Positions 44,585 to 54,056 of a stretch of 64,000 nucleotides of DNA are shown here, in pieces (the first letter of the stretch is position 1; every line of letters begins with the position of its first letter). The notes beneath the pieces are model-generated. The model had not been told where the DNA came from, did not search any database, and saw only the letters and a list, made by a program, of their open reading frames with translations. A program made the position numbers and the translations under genes. This stretch comes from Bradyrhizobium icense (lineage in GTDB: Bacteria; Pseudomonadota; Alphaproteobacteria; Rhizobiales; Xanthobacteraceae). The stretch spans positions 5,208,001 through 5,272,000 of the forward strand of contig NZ_CP016428.1 of the NCBI RefSeq assembly GCF_001693385.1, in the 5' to 3' direction.

Positions 44585-45499
44585 TCATCTCTCCATTTCC
44601 CGCCCGGTCAGCCGCAAAAAGACATCCTCGAGATTCGCAGGACGCTGCAGAAGGCGTAGGCCTGCGCGCCCGCGAAGCTGCACGAGCACCTGCTCTGGAT
44701 CTGGCACATAGCAAAAAAGCGTTTCGCCGCTCACTTCGATATCCCGCGCATACGGCCTGATCAGAGAAGATAGCTCGTGCGGATTGCCGCCATAGATCTC
44801 GATCACTTGGCAGCCGATCTGCTCATCGATCAACGCGCGAGGCTCGCCTTCTGCGATCTTGCGTCCTGCCTCAAGCACGCACAGTCGATCGCACAACCGC
44901 TCGGCCTCTTCCATGAAGTGGGTGGTCAAAAGAATCGTCTTGCCTCGCGCCAGCAGCAATCGCAGGCGTTCCCAGATTAGGTGACGCGCGTGCGGATCTA
45001 GACCGGTGGTCGGCTCGTCCATCACCAGCAGATGTGGGTCGTTGATCAGCGCACGCGCCAGCGTCAGCCGCCGCTTCATGCCGCCGGATAGTTCGGCGAC
45101 GCGAGCATCCGCCTTGCTCTCCAGGCGAGCGAACTCGAGCAGTCCTGGCACAACTGCTTCGACCTCGCGTGCGCTCATGTTGAAGTAGCGCCCAAATACC
45201 AGCAGGTTCTCGCGGACGGTGAAATCGAGCTCGAGGTTATCGAACTGCGGCACCACGCCGATGCGCGCGCGTGCCAGACGAGCACGCGCCGGAACGGGCT
45301 CGCCGAGCACGGTCATCTTGCCGGTGTCTGGCGCTACCATGCCGAGAATCATACGCGCAATCGTGCTTTTGCCCGCCCCGTTTGGTCCGAGAAGGCCAAA
45401 GCACTCTCCCGACGCGACAGCAAAGGAAAGCCCGTCGACAACGATTTTGTCGCCATACGACTTCCTTACGCAGGTAAGGTCGATTGCTACCGTGGACAT
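44585..45499 (-). CDS. nodI: NodI, ATPase of Nod factor exporter
   Basis: 304 residues. Walker [14 protein letters not shown], signature [16 protein letters not shown], Walker [14 protein letters not shown] and the switch histidine in [14 protein letters not shown] are intact. The C-terminal [21 protein letters not shown] is the usual NodI end. It follows nodU by nine bases and is followed by nodJ after three. Confidence 0.97.
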   Translation of the reverse strand: MSTVAIDLTCVRKSYGDKIVVDGLSFAVASGECFGLLGPNGAGKSTIARMILGMVAPDTGKMTVLGEPVPARARLARARIGVVPQFDNLELDFTVRENLLVFGRYFNMSAREVEAVVPGLLEFARLESKADARVAELSGGMKRRLTLARALINDPHLLVMDEPTTGLDPHARHLIWERLRLLLARGKTILLTTHFMEEAERLCDRLCVLEAGRKIAEGEPRALIDEQIGCQVIEIYGGNPHELSSLIRPYARDIEVSGETLFCYVPDPEQVLVQLRGRAGLRLLQRPANLEDVFLRLTGREMER

Positions 45500-45508
45500 A
45501 TATTCATC

Positions 45509-47218
45509 TTAGACTGAAAGAAGCCGTTCGGCCGGCGATCGCTCACTTACGACCGTTTTGGTCCACAGCAGGCCATCGCACCATACGTGTTCAACGCGTC
45601 CCCACTGGCAGGCTGCTGCGGCATCCGGAAAAAACCCTCGTCCATGGTGGTTGGCACTTGTATTGCAAAGCAGCGGAATGCCCGTGAGTTCTTCATACTC
45701 GACGAGCAGCTCCGCGATTTTGTGCGGAGAGGTTCTGGGAACGGTCTGCAATCGCGCGGATCCGTCGAGATGTATAATGGCGGGGACTTTGTTCCACCAT
45801 TCTGCCCGTGTCTGGTGATCGAAAAGCATGTAAGGATCCGGCGTTCCGGGGCTGAAAATTTCCGGCGCACGATCCTCCAGGCATATCGGCGCGACTGGCC
45901 GAAAGAGTTCGCGGAGCTTGATGTCGTTGAGATGATCCTTCATTGCCGGTGAAGTCGCGGCTGCCAGAATGCTTCTGCCACCCAATGCTCGTGGTCCAAG
46001 CTCCGCGCGACCGGCGAGGAAAACGACGGGCTTGTTGCTCGCGAGGATGGTCGCGAGTTCACGCAAACTGCATGGCGCAGCGTTCCATTCGGACGACACA
46101 TCGCTGCGTAGCAGCGCCGGGCCACTATAGACCGACCATTGCAGCGGCGCGAAGCCCTTGTCCGCCGCCATTGCGGAGCAAGCGGCACCGATTGCCGAGC
46201 CGCTGTCATTCGGAAAGGGCGGCACCCAGACATCATCGAACAGGCCGGTCGCACGTAGTGCACTGTTCCATTTGATATTGAGACCGCAGCCACCGGCTAT
46301 GCACAAATTGCGCGGCCCCGGAAAACACGAATGCCGCTCCAAAGCAATGGCCATCTGGCGAATAAGGAGGCGCTCGAGGAAACAATGAAACGATGCGAGT
46401 ACATCTTCGGGCAGGTTATCCTTCAATCGGAGCTCGCTCGCGTCGAAGAAGTCGTGCATAGCCTCAAGTGAGGCCTCCTCGCTGTTGACCTCCGCACGGT
46501 GACGACGAGCATGCTCCGTGTCGGCCGTAAAGCGCTCCTCGTAGAGCTCCTGAAACACCGCCACGATGTCTTCATCAACAGACCCGAGCGCGATATAGGC
46601 CATCAGCTTGCCGGCAACACCTAGATCCCAGCTGGTACGGCTCGCCTGCCTATAAGGTCCGAAGTGATGGCCCGCGACAGCATAAGCATGGCCTATGATC
46701 GGAAACAGGCATTCGACGAAGCGCGCGCCGCCGGGTTCTACGTAGTAGAGACGTGGAAAGATGCAGCCGTCCCATACCAGGCAGAAGGCGGGTTGTCCGG
46801 CTTTGGCAAAAGGGCTCGTGCAGTATGCGGAGGCCACATGGCCCGTGACGTGCGGATAGCTTTTATAAGGAAAGACCCTGCCTTCAAGCATCAAGTTAAA
46901 GCCGTCGCGCGAAGTGAGAAGGCGGTTAGCATTCCGTTCAACATACGGCGCCCCTTTGAGAGTGATAGGCGTCACCCCGCTGAGGACTTGGAATTGCGAC
47001 TCGACCTCCCCGTCCCAGCCGTCGATGACGAAGTGATCAACATCCTGCGGATCCAGACCATGCTCCGCCAAAGCGACGACAACTGCGTCAAGATTGTCGA
47101 TGGTTTGATACCGCGGGTTGTTGCCCCGTTTCTCCTGCTCGACGCAAAAGACCAGCCGCCCGTCTTCGACAAGAGCGATCGCCCCGTCATGCGTCAGCTT
47201 AATGCCGCAGATACGCAT
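45509..47218 (-). CDS. nodU: NodU carbamoyltransferase
   Basis: 569 residues, the usual length. NodU carbamoylates O-6 of the non-reducing terminal sugar of the Nod factor. N-terminal MRICGIKLTHDGAIALVEDGRL and VEQEKRGNNPRYQ, the SYPHVTGHVASAYC motif, and the later GGRSILAAATSPAMKDHLND and LLCNTSANHHGRGFFPDA match the family. GAGGAG lies seven bases upstream of the ATG. Located directly after nodS. Confidence 0.96.
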   Translation of the reverse strand: MRICGIKLTHDGAIALVEDGRLVFCVEQEKRGNNPRYQTIDNLDAVVVALAEHGLDPQDVDHFVIDGWDGEVESQFQVLSGVTPITLKGAPYVERNANRLLTSRDGFNLMLEGRVFPYKSYPHVTGHVASAYCTSPFAKAGQPAFCLVWDGCIFPRLYYVEPGGARFVECLFPIIGHAYAVAGHHFGPYRQASRTSWDLGVAGKLMAYIALGSVDEDIVAVFQELYEERFTADTEHARRHRAEVNSEEASLEAMHDFFDASELRLKDNLPEDVLASFHCFLERLLIRQMAIALERHSCFPGPRNLCIAGGCGLNIKWNSALRATGLFDDVWVPPFPNDSGSAIGAACSAMAADKGFAPLQWSVYSGPALLRSDVSSEWNAAPCSLRELATILASNKPVVFLAGRAELGPRALGGRSILAAATSPAMKDHLNDIKLRELFRPVAPICLEDRAPEIFSPGTPDPYMLFDHQTRAEWWNKVPAIIHLDGSARLQTVPRTSPHKIAELLVEYEELTGIPLLCNTSANHHGRGFFPDAAAACQWGRVEHVWCDGLLWTKTVVSERSPAERLLSV

Positions 47219-47227
47219 AGTGTCTCC

Positions 47228-47851
47228 TCAGCAATTGGAATTAATCGAAAATCGAGCCGGATTCCGAAAGTAGACGAGCAAGCAGTCTTCGTTAGCCGAC
47301 TCACCCTGGCACTGTACGCACTCGACCTCGATCAACGTTTCATTGAGCATGGTGATGACCGCCTCGGCACCAGCAGCGTGCCCCCAACGCGTGCAGGCGG
47401 CATCACGCGCCGATCCAAAGACCAGATGCCCGCCTGGCGCAAGCATCTGCACCAGATTGCGGATGGCCGCGCGGATATCAGTTATGTCTTCGAGGTAATA
47501 GAGAACTTCCGCCACGACGATCAGATCGAACAGCTCTGAGGTCGAGAACTGTTGAATGTCGGAAGCTATCCACGTGATGTGCGACCACCTCTTCGTCCGT
47601 TGGCACGCCCGACCGATCGCTCGCGGCATAACATCGACCACTGTGAGCCGCTTGCAGTGGGGTGCCAGCTTTTCTGTGAATGCGCCGGCTGCGCACCCGA
47701 CTTCGAGAGCATGTGTAATAACCCCTTGTGAAAGCGATAGCCGGAGCATTTGCGTGTGACGCTCTCGCTCGAACGGACTACCGTCGAGCCGCCACGGATC
47801 GTCGCTCGCCAATTCAAGGTCTAACGATTGATATCTCTTGTTCCGGCTCAC
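47228..47851 (-). CDS. nodS: NodS N-methyltransferase
   Basis: 207 residues starting at GTG. NodS methylates the amino group of the deacetylated chitooligosaccharide using SAM. The SAM-binding loop LEVGCAAGAFTEKLAPHCK, VVAEVLYYLEDI and LAPGGHLVFGSARDA are the methyltransferase motifs, and DDPWRLDGSPFERERHTQML is the conserved NodS N-terminal region. It lies 28 bases after nodC, and nodU follows ten bases after its stop, the standard nodSU order. Confidence 0.95.
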   Translation of the reverse strand: MSRNKRYQSLDLELASDDPWRLDGSPFERERHTQMLRLSLSQGVITHALEVGCAAGAFTEKLAPHCKRLTVVDVMPRAIGRACQRTKRWSHITWIASDIQQFSTSELFDLIVVAEVLYYLEDITDIRAAIRNLVQMLAPGGHLVFGSARDAACTRWGHAAGAEAVITMLNETLIEVECVQCQGESANEDCLLVYFRNPARFSINSNC

Positions 47852-47879
47852 GACCTGTGCACCTACGTAACGTTCAAGG

Positions 47880-49235
47880 TCACTCGCCGCTGCAAATACT
47901 ATTCGACGTCACGAACCTCGAAGAACGGCGCGAACGATCCGTCCTAGGAATTGACCCAGCAATGACCGAACCTCCTTTAGCGTTTGGTCCAGCGATCGGG
48001 TTTGGGATGACGACCTGTCTTTCACCCTCGTTTGGTAACTTTGCAGCCTTGCGTGACAGCCAATCGCTATTGCTCAATGTACACAATGCATAGGCTTTCA
48101 CGGGGAGTAAGAGAAAGATGTTGATGAGTGTGTGCAGAGAAAAGCCGAGGAATCGAAGTTCGCGAGCACGAAACGCTGCGACGCTGCAGCGAACCACGGT
48201 CATTGATGCGATAATCAGTCCTGTCCACCACGGTACTGTGGCTGTGAGTGCGAGCTGCGCGAGCGCCGCTATCGATGACAGGGCGAGAAGTAGCGGGCCG
48301 AGATTCTGTCCGACTACATCTAGCGTGAGATAGCGATTAAGTTCGGGCAACAGGCGCAGCGCAAGGAAGGTGTCACGGAAAGTGCTCCGCGCCCAACGGA
48401 GCTGTTGGCGCAGATATGGCCCTAGCCTATCCGGAACCACTGTTGCCGCGACAGCGTCGGGAACGTACTCCGTTTGAAACCCTGCTTTCAACATGAGGAT
48501 CGTGAGGTGGCGATCCTCACCGAAGTCGCTTGGCTTTCCCCGAAAAAACTGCGTCTCGTACTGATCTAGCAGCAAAAGGAGCGCGGAACGGCGGTACATG
48601 GCACATGGGCCGCAGCAGCACATAACGGCGCCGAAGCGAGCCTGTGCCGCGCGCTCTTCGTTGCAAGCCAACCAGTACTCCATGTCGATCAGCCGGGTTA
48701 ACCAGGTGTCGTTTCGGTTGCTCGCCGTCAACTGACCCATGGCCGCCCCGATCGCTGGATCTCGCATCTTTCGTGCAAGTTTCGTGACTACGTCGGCGGC
48801 GAGTATCGTGTCCGAATCGACGTTGAGCACCAAATCTCCAGACGACCTGCGAATCGCGGCGATCTGCGCCTTCCGCTTTCCGACATTCTTGCCCAGCAGA
48901 ATAAAGCTGAATCTCGAGTCGTCAGCGTAGGCGTCGTGAACGGGTGCTACAGCGTCGAGATTTCCGGAACCGTCGTCAACCACATAGACTTGCAGTTTCC
49001 CGGCGTAGTCTTGGCTTGTAATGGATCTCAGACACGCCGAGAGCGTGCGCGGGTCCTCGTTGAAGCAGGGGACGATGACGTCCACGCTCGGCAAAGCGTC
49101 GGAGACGGCCACGTCGCCCGAGGCCGATGATACGTTTGTCGGCAGAGCATAAAGCACCTGCGCGCTTCTATAGAAAGTCGAGAGCAGCGCATACAACGAG
49201 ATAGCGACAGTGCTGGTCGTGGCAAGAAGATTCAT
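47880..49235 (-). CDS. nodC: NodC chitooligosaccharide synthase
   Basis: 451 residues from the ATG at 49235, 16 bases after the nodB stop and with a weak ribosome site. NodC polymerises GlcNAc into the Nod factor backbone. N-terminal membrane segment LLATTSTVAISLYALLSTFY, then the GT2 domain with VIVPCFNEDPRT, VVDDGSGN, NVDSDT, GAVMCCCGPCAMYRRS and QQLRWARSTFRDT, then two to three C-terminal membrane segments. The tail after NSDWLSRKAA is about 30-35 residues shorter than I recall in B. japonicum and unlike it in sequence; all catalytic regions are intact. Confidence 0.96.
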   Translation of the reverse strand: MNLLATTSTVAISLYALLSTFYRSAQVLYALPTNVSSASGDVAVSDALPSVDVIVPCFNEDPRTLSACLRSITSQDYAGKLQVYVVDDGSGNLDAVAPVHDAYADDSRFSFILLGKNVGKRKAQIAAIRRSSGDLVLNVDSDTILAADVVTKLARKMRDPAIGAAMGQLTASNRNDTWLTRLIDMEYWLACNEERAAQARFGAVMCCCGPCAMYRRSALLLLLDQYETQFFRGKPSDFGEDRHLTILMLKAGFQTEYVPDAVAATVVPDRLGPYLRQQLRWARSTFRDTFLALRLLPELNRYLTLDVVGQNLGPLLLALSSIAALAQLALTATVPWWTGLIIASMTVVRCSVAAFRARELRFLGFSLHTLINIFLLLPVKAYALCTLSNSDWLSRKAAKLPNEGERQVVIPNPIAGPNAKGGSVIAGSIPRTDRSRRSSRFVTSNSICSGE

Positions 49236-49251
49236 TGGTGTGTCTATTTGT

Positions 49252-49911
49252 TCAGTGAGGTTGAGGAAGCGAGCGGATTGAGAACCCGCGTTCATGCAAT
49301 GCTGGAATCAGGTGGGAAAGCGCCAAGACGGTCTGGTCGCGCACACGAGCATGAGTTGCCCGTCCCAACTCCTCGGGAGGACATCCATCATGCAAGAGCA
49401 CGATTGCGCCCGGCCGGACAGAAGCCAGCACAGCGTCGACAATCGCGTTAACGCCGGGACGAGACCAGTCTCGCGGATCTACCGACCAGTGCAGGGCGGC
49501 CAGTCCAGCCCTCGCCGACGTGGTGAGCACCTCTTCGCTCCACATACCATAAGGTGCCCGCATATACCGGAGACCGGCCTGGGGGCACGCCATTTTGATG
49601 ACCCTGCTCGCCGTTAGTATTTCATGTTGCACTTCGGTAAGTTCGCATCTGGACAGGTCCGGATGAGTCATCGTGTGGTTTGCGACCTCGTGCCCTTCTG
49701 CGATCATTCGTCGGATTAGTTTCGGCCGGTCTGCAGCGTACGCTCCGATAACGAAGAACGTTGCGGGCACTCGGTGTTCCGCGAGCACATCCAGGACATC
49801 CGGCGTGAAGAGAGGATCGGGACCGTCATCAAACGTCAAATAGACGCCGCGACTTTCAGTGCGGTCAGCGTACTCGCTGCGCGCTTCGCATAAGCGGTCG
49901 AGGTATGTCAC
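49252..49911 (-). CDS. nodB: NodB chitooligosaccharide deacetylase
   Basis: 219 residues starting at GTG that overlaps the nodA stop (GTGA). NodB removes the acetyl group from the non-reducing GlcNAc. The polysaccharide deacetylase motifs are [32 protein letters not shown] and [11 protein letters not shown]; metal ligands Asp, His and His are present. The C-terminal LLHDGCP motif is also intact. Confidence 0.97.
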   Translation of the reverse strand: MTYLDRLCEARSEYADRTESRGVYLTFDDGPDPLFTPDVLDVLAEHRVPATFFVIGAYAADRPKLIRRMIAEGHEVANHTMTHPDLSRCELTEVQHEILTASRVIKMACPQAGLRYMRAPYGMWSEEVLTTSARAGLAALHWSVDPRDWSRPGVNAIVDAVLASVRPGAIVLLHDGCPPEELGRATHARVRDQTVLALSHLIPALHERGFSIRSLPQPH

Positions 49912-50540
49912 AGCTCTGGCCCGTTCCGATCAATCACCGTACCAGTCGGCCACTCGCTGATCGGCCGTCCAATCGGCAGAACCAGGACAAGCACGTCCTC
50001 GACGCGCGTGGGCGATAGGTTCAGATACACATCCGGAAGGGTGGACCGCACGCGAACCCCAGAGATAATGGTCGCCAGACCCCGGCGGGCCAGCAACCTT
50101 GTAAGATGTTCCTTCAGCGCATGCCGAACCGCACCGAAACCGAATGGAACGCCAAGCTTCTGCAGTACTGGATACATCACGCGCATTGAGTGGGTGATTC
50201 CGAGTCCCTCAAGATCCGGACGTACCCCGTACAATCCTAGCTCGGCCACTAGTAGATCGACGTCTCCGACCTTGATGAAGCGGCGTAGCGCGCCGATATG
50301 AGCCGCTACGCCGCGTGCGTCGTAGCCGATTACGCGGAGCTCAGGTCTCGCGCCGGCCCAACTTCGATGGTCTCCGAATGGTTTGGCATTGAATTCTCCA
50401 GTGGGACCATAGGTCTTTCGGAAGAAGTCGGAGAGTTCGATATGGTCGGCGAGGCGCAGTTCATTTTCCCAGGCCACCCTCCACCGCACCGGAGAGCGCA
50501 TGGAGAGACCTGCCGTAGAGCTTGATACGACAATATTCAT
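49908..50540 (-). CDS. nodA: NodA N-acyltransferase
   Basis: 210 residues from the ATG at 50540 (GGGAGG six bases upstream); start [13 protein letters not shown] is that of Bradyrhizobium NodA. NodA transfers a fatty acyl chain to the free amino group made by NodB. Family stretches [38 protein letters not shown] and [13 protein letters not shown] are present, and the end [11 protein letters not shown] is the usual one. The ATG overlaps the stop of nodY (ATGA). Confidence 0.97.
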   Translation of the reverse strand: MNIVVSSSTAGLSMRSPVRWRVAWENELRLADHIELSDFFRKTYGPTGEFNAKPFGDHRSWAGARPELRVIGYDARGVAAHIGALRRFIKVGDVDLLVAELGLYGVRPDLEGLGITHSMRVMYPVLQKLGVPFGFGAVRHALKEHLTRLLARRGLATIISGVRVRSTLPDVYLNLSPTRVEDVLVLVLPIGRPISEWPTGTVIDRNGPEL

Positions 50541-50881
50541 GATTGCCTCCCATGCACCGTCTGGCGTTTGACGATGGACCTGATGCACGCGAGCAGCTCG
50601 CTATCGATGAATGGCTCCACCGGGGAATCGGAAACGCTGGTCTGGCATAGCTCGAGCCCGGCCACTTCGGGCCACTGAGCATCCGCGATCAAGCAGGACG
50701 TGCTGAGAGGACGGCTTGATTTCAAGAACTCATCTGCGCACTGGAAAGGTTCGGGATTGTCGCCTGTCAAACAGAGCGCGCCTCTCAGCGCTTTACGGAC
50801 CGATGCATCGTTATCCACGACGGAGATTACGTCGAGCGCATGTGCCATTCGCACCAGATCTACTGGGGACTTCTCCTGCAT
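50537..50881 (-). CDS. nodY: NodY/NodK-type protein, a shortened response-regulator receiver
   Basis: 114 residues from an ATG at 50881 or about 104 from one at 50851; neither has a strong ribosome site. Position as first gene after the nod box and before nodA is that of Bradyrhizobium nodY/nodK. The sequence resembles a FixJ-type receiver: [19 protein letters not shown] carries the acidic pair, [10 protein letters not shown] follows, and [19 protein letters not shown] holds the expected phospho-acceptor Asp. It then jumps to [18 protein letters not shown], which matches the receiver end, so about 35 residues between (helix 3 to strand 5) look deleted. No DNA-binding domain follows. The stop overlaps the nodA start (ATGA). 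Confidence 0.75.
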   Translation of the reverse strand: MQEKSPVDLVRMAHALDVISVVDNDASVRKALRGALCLTGDNPEPFQCADEFLKSSRPLSTSCLIADAQWPEVAGLELCQTSVSDSPVEPFIDSELLACIRSIVKRQTVHGRQS

Positions 50882-51293
50882 TTTCGGCACGATTTGACTG
50901 CTATGGATAAGGGATACATTTGGCCGGGTCGCAAAGGCATTTGGCGCCTGCAATCGGCAGCTCCTGATTGGTTGCGACGTTAGAGCGAAGTAGAGGGCTG
51001 GATCAATTCTACGGAAGTAAACGGCCGATATAGAAACGGTTTCAGAAGCTATACGAACGTTTACCGGTAGTGAGCGCCGATGCGACCTGCGGCACGCTTG
51101 TCGCGTCAAGCCACTGCGATTCAGTTTGTACAACCCGTTGAAAACTCTGGCTCCCATGGACATGCGCTTCGATCGGCGCTCGGGGTGCAGCTGAGACTTT
51201 TTCGCGGAGCCAGGGCAAAGACTGGTAAGCATTCCTGATATGCCTGAAATTTTTGTTTGTCCCGACCGACGGCTTTGCTATCCGCCATTCGGC
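50882..51293 (-). other. Long leader between nod box and nodY
   Basis: About 410 bases with no credible gene; a frame open through it in phase with nodY has no start signal. Much of it is repeated at 38027-38475 behind the second nod box, so it is an old and partly conserved leader sequence, possibly a structured 5' RNA. Confidence 0.6.
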
Positions 51294-51342
51294 AAAATTG
51301 GTAAAATCGATTGTTTTTATTGAACTCATCCAAAGGATGGAT
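51294..51342 (-). promoter_or_regulatory. nod box of the nodYABCSUIJ-nolO-nodZ operon
   Basis: On the minus strand: ATCCATCCTTTGGATG, then AACAATCGATTTTACCAATT, an excellent nod box (NodD LysR-type binding site). Its distal end is only 11 bases from the divergent nodD1 ATG, so NodD1 binding could also control its own gene. Confidence 0.95.
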
Positions 51343-51353
51343 AACTCCACGCT

Positions 51354-52298
51354 ATGCGCTTCAAAGGCCTTGATCTAAATCTTCTCGTCGCGCTCGATGC
51401 TCTGATGACCGAGCGTAATCTCACTGCGGCGGCACGCAGCATCAACCTGAGCCAACCGGCCATGAGTGCGGCAGTCGCCCGGCTACGCGCCTATTTCCGC
51501 GATGAACTATTTACGATGAAGGGCCGCGAGCTTGTCCCAACACCACGAGCGCAACGGCTCGCCGCGCCGATTCGCGAGGCTCTGGTGCACATTCAGCTCT
51601 CGATTATTTCCCGCGACACGTTCAACCCAGCCAAATCGGATCGCCGCTTCAGGATCCTCCTTTCCGATTTCATGACAGTCGTTTTTTTTCGAAGGATCGT
51701 CGACCGTGTCGCCCAGGAAGCTCCCGCCGTCCGGTTCGAATTTCTGCCCTTTGTCGATGAGCCCGATGAGCTTCTGCGGCGCGGCGAGGTCGACTTTCTT
51801 GTCTTACCGGAATTGTTCATGTCGAGCGCGCATCCTAAAGCGACACTGTTCGAGGAAACACTCGTGTGCGTAGGCTGCCGCACCAACAAGCAGCTGTCAC
51901 GGCAGCTTACCTTCGACAAATACATATCAATGGGACACGTTGCAGCTAAGTTCGGGCAGGCGCTAAGGCCCAATATTGAGGAATGGTTCTTGCTTGAGCA
52001 CGGTCTTAAGAGACGCATCGAGGTCATTGTGCAGGGCTTTACCATGATCCCGCCGATGCTATCGGAGACTGAGCGTATAGCGACGATGCCCTCAAGGTTG
52101 GCCCAGCATTTCGCAAAGACGATGCCGCTGCGGATCGTCGAAGCTCCGCTCCCACTTCCCGCATTCACCGAGGCCATCCAATGGCCTGCCCTCCACAACA
52201 CTGATCCGGCGAGCATTTGGCTGCGGCGGATATTGTTGCAGGAGGCGTCCCGCATGGCTTCTCCGCGCGAGACCCCCAGAAATCGCAGGCGCTGCTAG
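51354..52298 (+). CDS. nodD1: NodD1, LysR-type regulator of nod genes
   Basis: 314 residues. N-terminal [48 protein letters not shown] is the LysR winged helix of NodD; the effector domain follows (for example [22 protein letters not shown]) and binds flavonoid-linked signals. It is divergent from the nod operon with its ATG 11 bases from the nod box; only a weak, distant GGATGGA precedes the ATG. The stop is followed by a short stretch similar to that after nodD2, so the duplication included some 3' flank. Confidence 0.95.
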   Translation: MRFKGLDLNLLVALDALMTERNLTAAARSINLSQPAMSAAVARLRAYFRDELFTMKGRELVPTPRAQRLAAPIREALVHIQLSIISRDTFNPAKSDRRFRILLSDFMTVVFFRRIVDRVAQEAPAVRFEFLPFVDEPDELLRRGEVDFLVLPELFMSSAHPKATLFEETLVCVGCRTNKQLSRQLTFDKYISMGHVAAKFGQALRPNIEEWFLLEHGLKRRIEVIVQGFTMIPPMLSETERIATMPSRLAQHFAKTMPLRIVEAPLPLPAFTEAIQWPALHNTDPASIWLRRILLQEASRMASPRETPRNRRRC

Positions 52299-53102
52299 AT
52301 TTTTACTCAAGGCGTCTTAACACCTGCTCTCGGCATCAATCCAGATGCTTCAAGATCACCTGGTCGCTCGGGCCGATCTCGTTGTGCGCCATGTCTCGGA
52401 AGCCCCGCACCGCAAGAGGCACGTACGCCATGTTCTGCATGCAGAAGAACCCCATTCGATGTCAGCCGCAGCGCGCCCGAATTGGCGCGCTTGATGTTGC
52501 CGCTTGATCAAGTAGCGATTTATCTTGCTTCTCGCGTCCGCCACCTGGCAGAGGCCCGCCGTAAGATGTTCTTGGAACTAGGCAGAGAGCGCAGCGGAAT
52601 GGCTTTTCGCGATTGCGGCGGGTTGCATTTGGCACCTGTGCCCGCGAGGCGGCTCAGATACTGCGAGAGATGCATCTTGTCGAATGAAATGATGTTCAGC
52701 TACACCAATGAAATTGCTTGAATCGCACACTGCGTCAGGTTGTAGGCTCGCAAACGACGACCAAAGCTAAGCCACGCGGGGTGTCGATAGCGCAGCTGCG
52801 GCGCTAATGGCGTAATGGGGCGCAACTGCGCCCTACTCTCAACGGTTCATAGTGATCGTTGTGGTGCTGCGAGCGATTGCTGAACGCACCAAAGGCCCTA
52901 CTTCGAGACCGCGGGCGACTTCCACGCCCGCTCGCATGCTCCGTTGCGCAACCAACATGCTTGCGACCGAGTACGAGAGCCTTCTTTGCGATCGCGCGGT
53001 ATCCCAGAAGGAGCCTAGCTCTGGCGGGGCGATTCGGACCTTCATAGAAGTAACCGTTGTTGCTCAATGTTTACAACGCAAAGGCTTTCAACGGGAGAAG
53101 AT
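52299..53102 (+). other. nodD1-nodD2 intergenic region with nolA 5' relic
   Basis: No intact gene. Bases 52705-52800 resemble the nolA promoter and first codons (55600-55705): the promoter core is nearly identical and ACGACCAAAGCTAAGCCACG parallels ATGACAAAAGCTACACCACG with the ATG changed to ACG. The part 53046-53102 resembles a piece of nodC on the opposite strand (KAFAL-stop-TLSNN against KAYALCTLSNS). Fragments on the minus strand near 52340-52450 look like former protein but are unassigned. Confidence 0.55.
52718..52748 (+). promoter_or_regulatory. MerR-type promoter/operator, copy A, upstream of nodD2
   Basis: TTGAAT, a 19-base spacer and TAGGCT. The spacer ends TGCGTCAGGTTG as in the nolA promoter. 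The 19-base spacing is the hallmark of promoters activated by MerR-family proteins. It points toward nodD2, 355 bases away. Confidence 0.6.
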
Positions 53103-54056
53103 ATGCGTTTCAAGGGCCTTGATCTAAATCTTCTTGTTGCGCTCGATGCTCTGATGACCGAGCGTAACCTCACCGCGGCGGCACGCAGCATCAAGCTGAG
53201 CCAGCCGGCCATGAGCGCGGCCGTCGCCCGGCTACGCGCCTATTTCCGCGATGAACTATTTACGATGAGAGGCCGGGAACTTGTCCCAACACCGCGTGCC
53301 GAAGGGCTCGCCGCCCCTATTCGCGAGGCTCTGCTGCACATCCAGCTCTCCATTCTTTCCCAGGATGGGTTCAACCCTACCAAATCGAATCGCCGCTTCC
53401 GGATCCTCCTGTCCGATTTCATGACAATCGTATTCTTTCGAAGGATCGTGGATCGTGTCGCACGGGAAGCTCCCGCCGTCAGTTTCGAATTGCTGCCACT
53501 CGCCGATGCGACCGATGAGCTTCTCCGGCGCGGTGAAGTCGATTTTCTTATCTTGCCGGAATTGTTCATGTCGAGCGCACACCCTAAAGCGACATTGTTC
53601 GAGGAGAGACTCGTGTGCGTCGGATGCCGCACGAACAAGCAGTTACCACCGCAGCTTACATTCGAGAGATACATGTCCATGGGACACGTTGCGGTCAAGT
53701 TCGGGCTTACGCGAAAGCCCTCCATTGAGGAATGGTTCTTACTCAAGCATGGTCTCAAAAGACGCATCGAGGTCGTCGTGCAGAGCTTTAGCATGATCCC
53801 GCCGGTACTATTGGACACTGACCGCATAGGTATGATGCCCTCAAGGCTGGTTAAGCATTTCGAAAAAACGATGCCTTTGCAGATCGTTGAGCTTACGCGG
53901 TCACTTCCCGCATTTACCGAGGCCGTCCAATGGCCCGCTTTTCACAACAGTGATCCGGCAAGCATCTGGATGCGAGAAATATTGTTGGAAGAGGCGTCCC
54001 GCATGGCTCCTCCGCCTGAAACCACGAAAGATCCAGGCGCCCCTAAATTCACTTAA
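53103..54056 (+). CDS. nodD2: NodD2, LysR-type regulator
   Basis: 317 residues from the ATG at 53103 (GGGAGAAG upstream), very similar to NodD1 throughout ([41 protein letters not shown]). In B. japonicum NodD2 represses nod genes and is induced through NolA (general knowledge). Here a NolA-type promoter sequence lies upstream. There is no nod box in front. The gene looks intact. Confidence 0.95.
   Translation: MRFKGLDLNLLVALDALMTERNLTAAARSIKLSQPAMSAAVARLRAYFRDELFTMRGRELVPTPRAEGLAAPIREALLHIQLSILSQDGFNPTKSNRRFRILLSDFMTIVFFRRIVDRVAREAPAVSFELLPLADATDELLRRGEVDFLILPELFMSSAHPKATLFEERLVCVGCRTNKQLPPQLTFERYMSMGHVAVKFGLTRKPSIEEWFLLKHGLKRRIEVVVQSFSMIPPVLLDTDRIGMMPSRLVKHFEKTMPLQIVELTRSLPAFTEAVQWPAFHNSDPASIWMREILLEEASRMAPPPETTKDPGAPKFT

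Noticed and set aside
50882..51232. Upstream extension of nodY through the leader
   Set aside because: The same leader occurs behind the other nod box with a disrupted frame, so openness is not maintained; no start signal is present.
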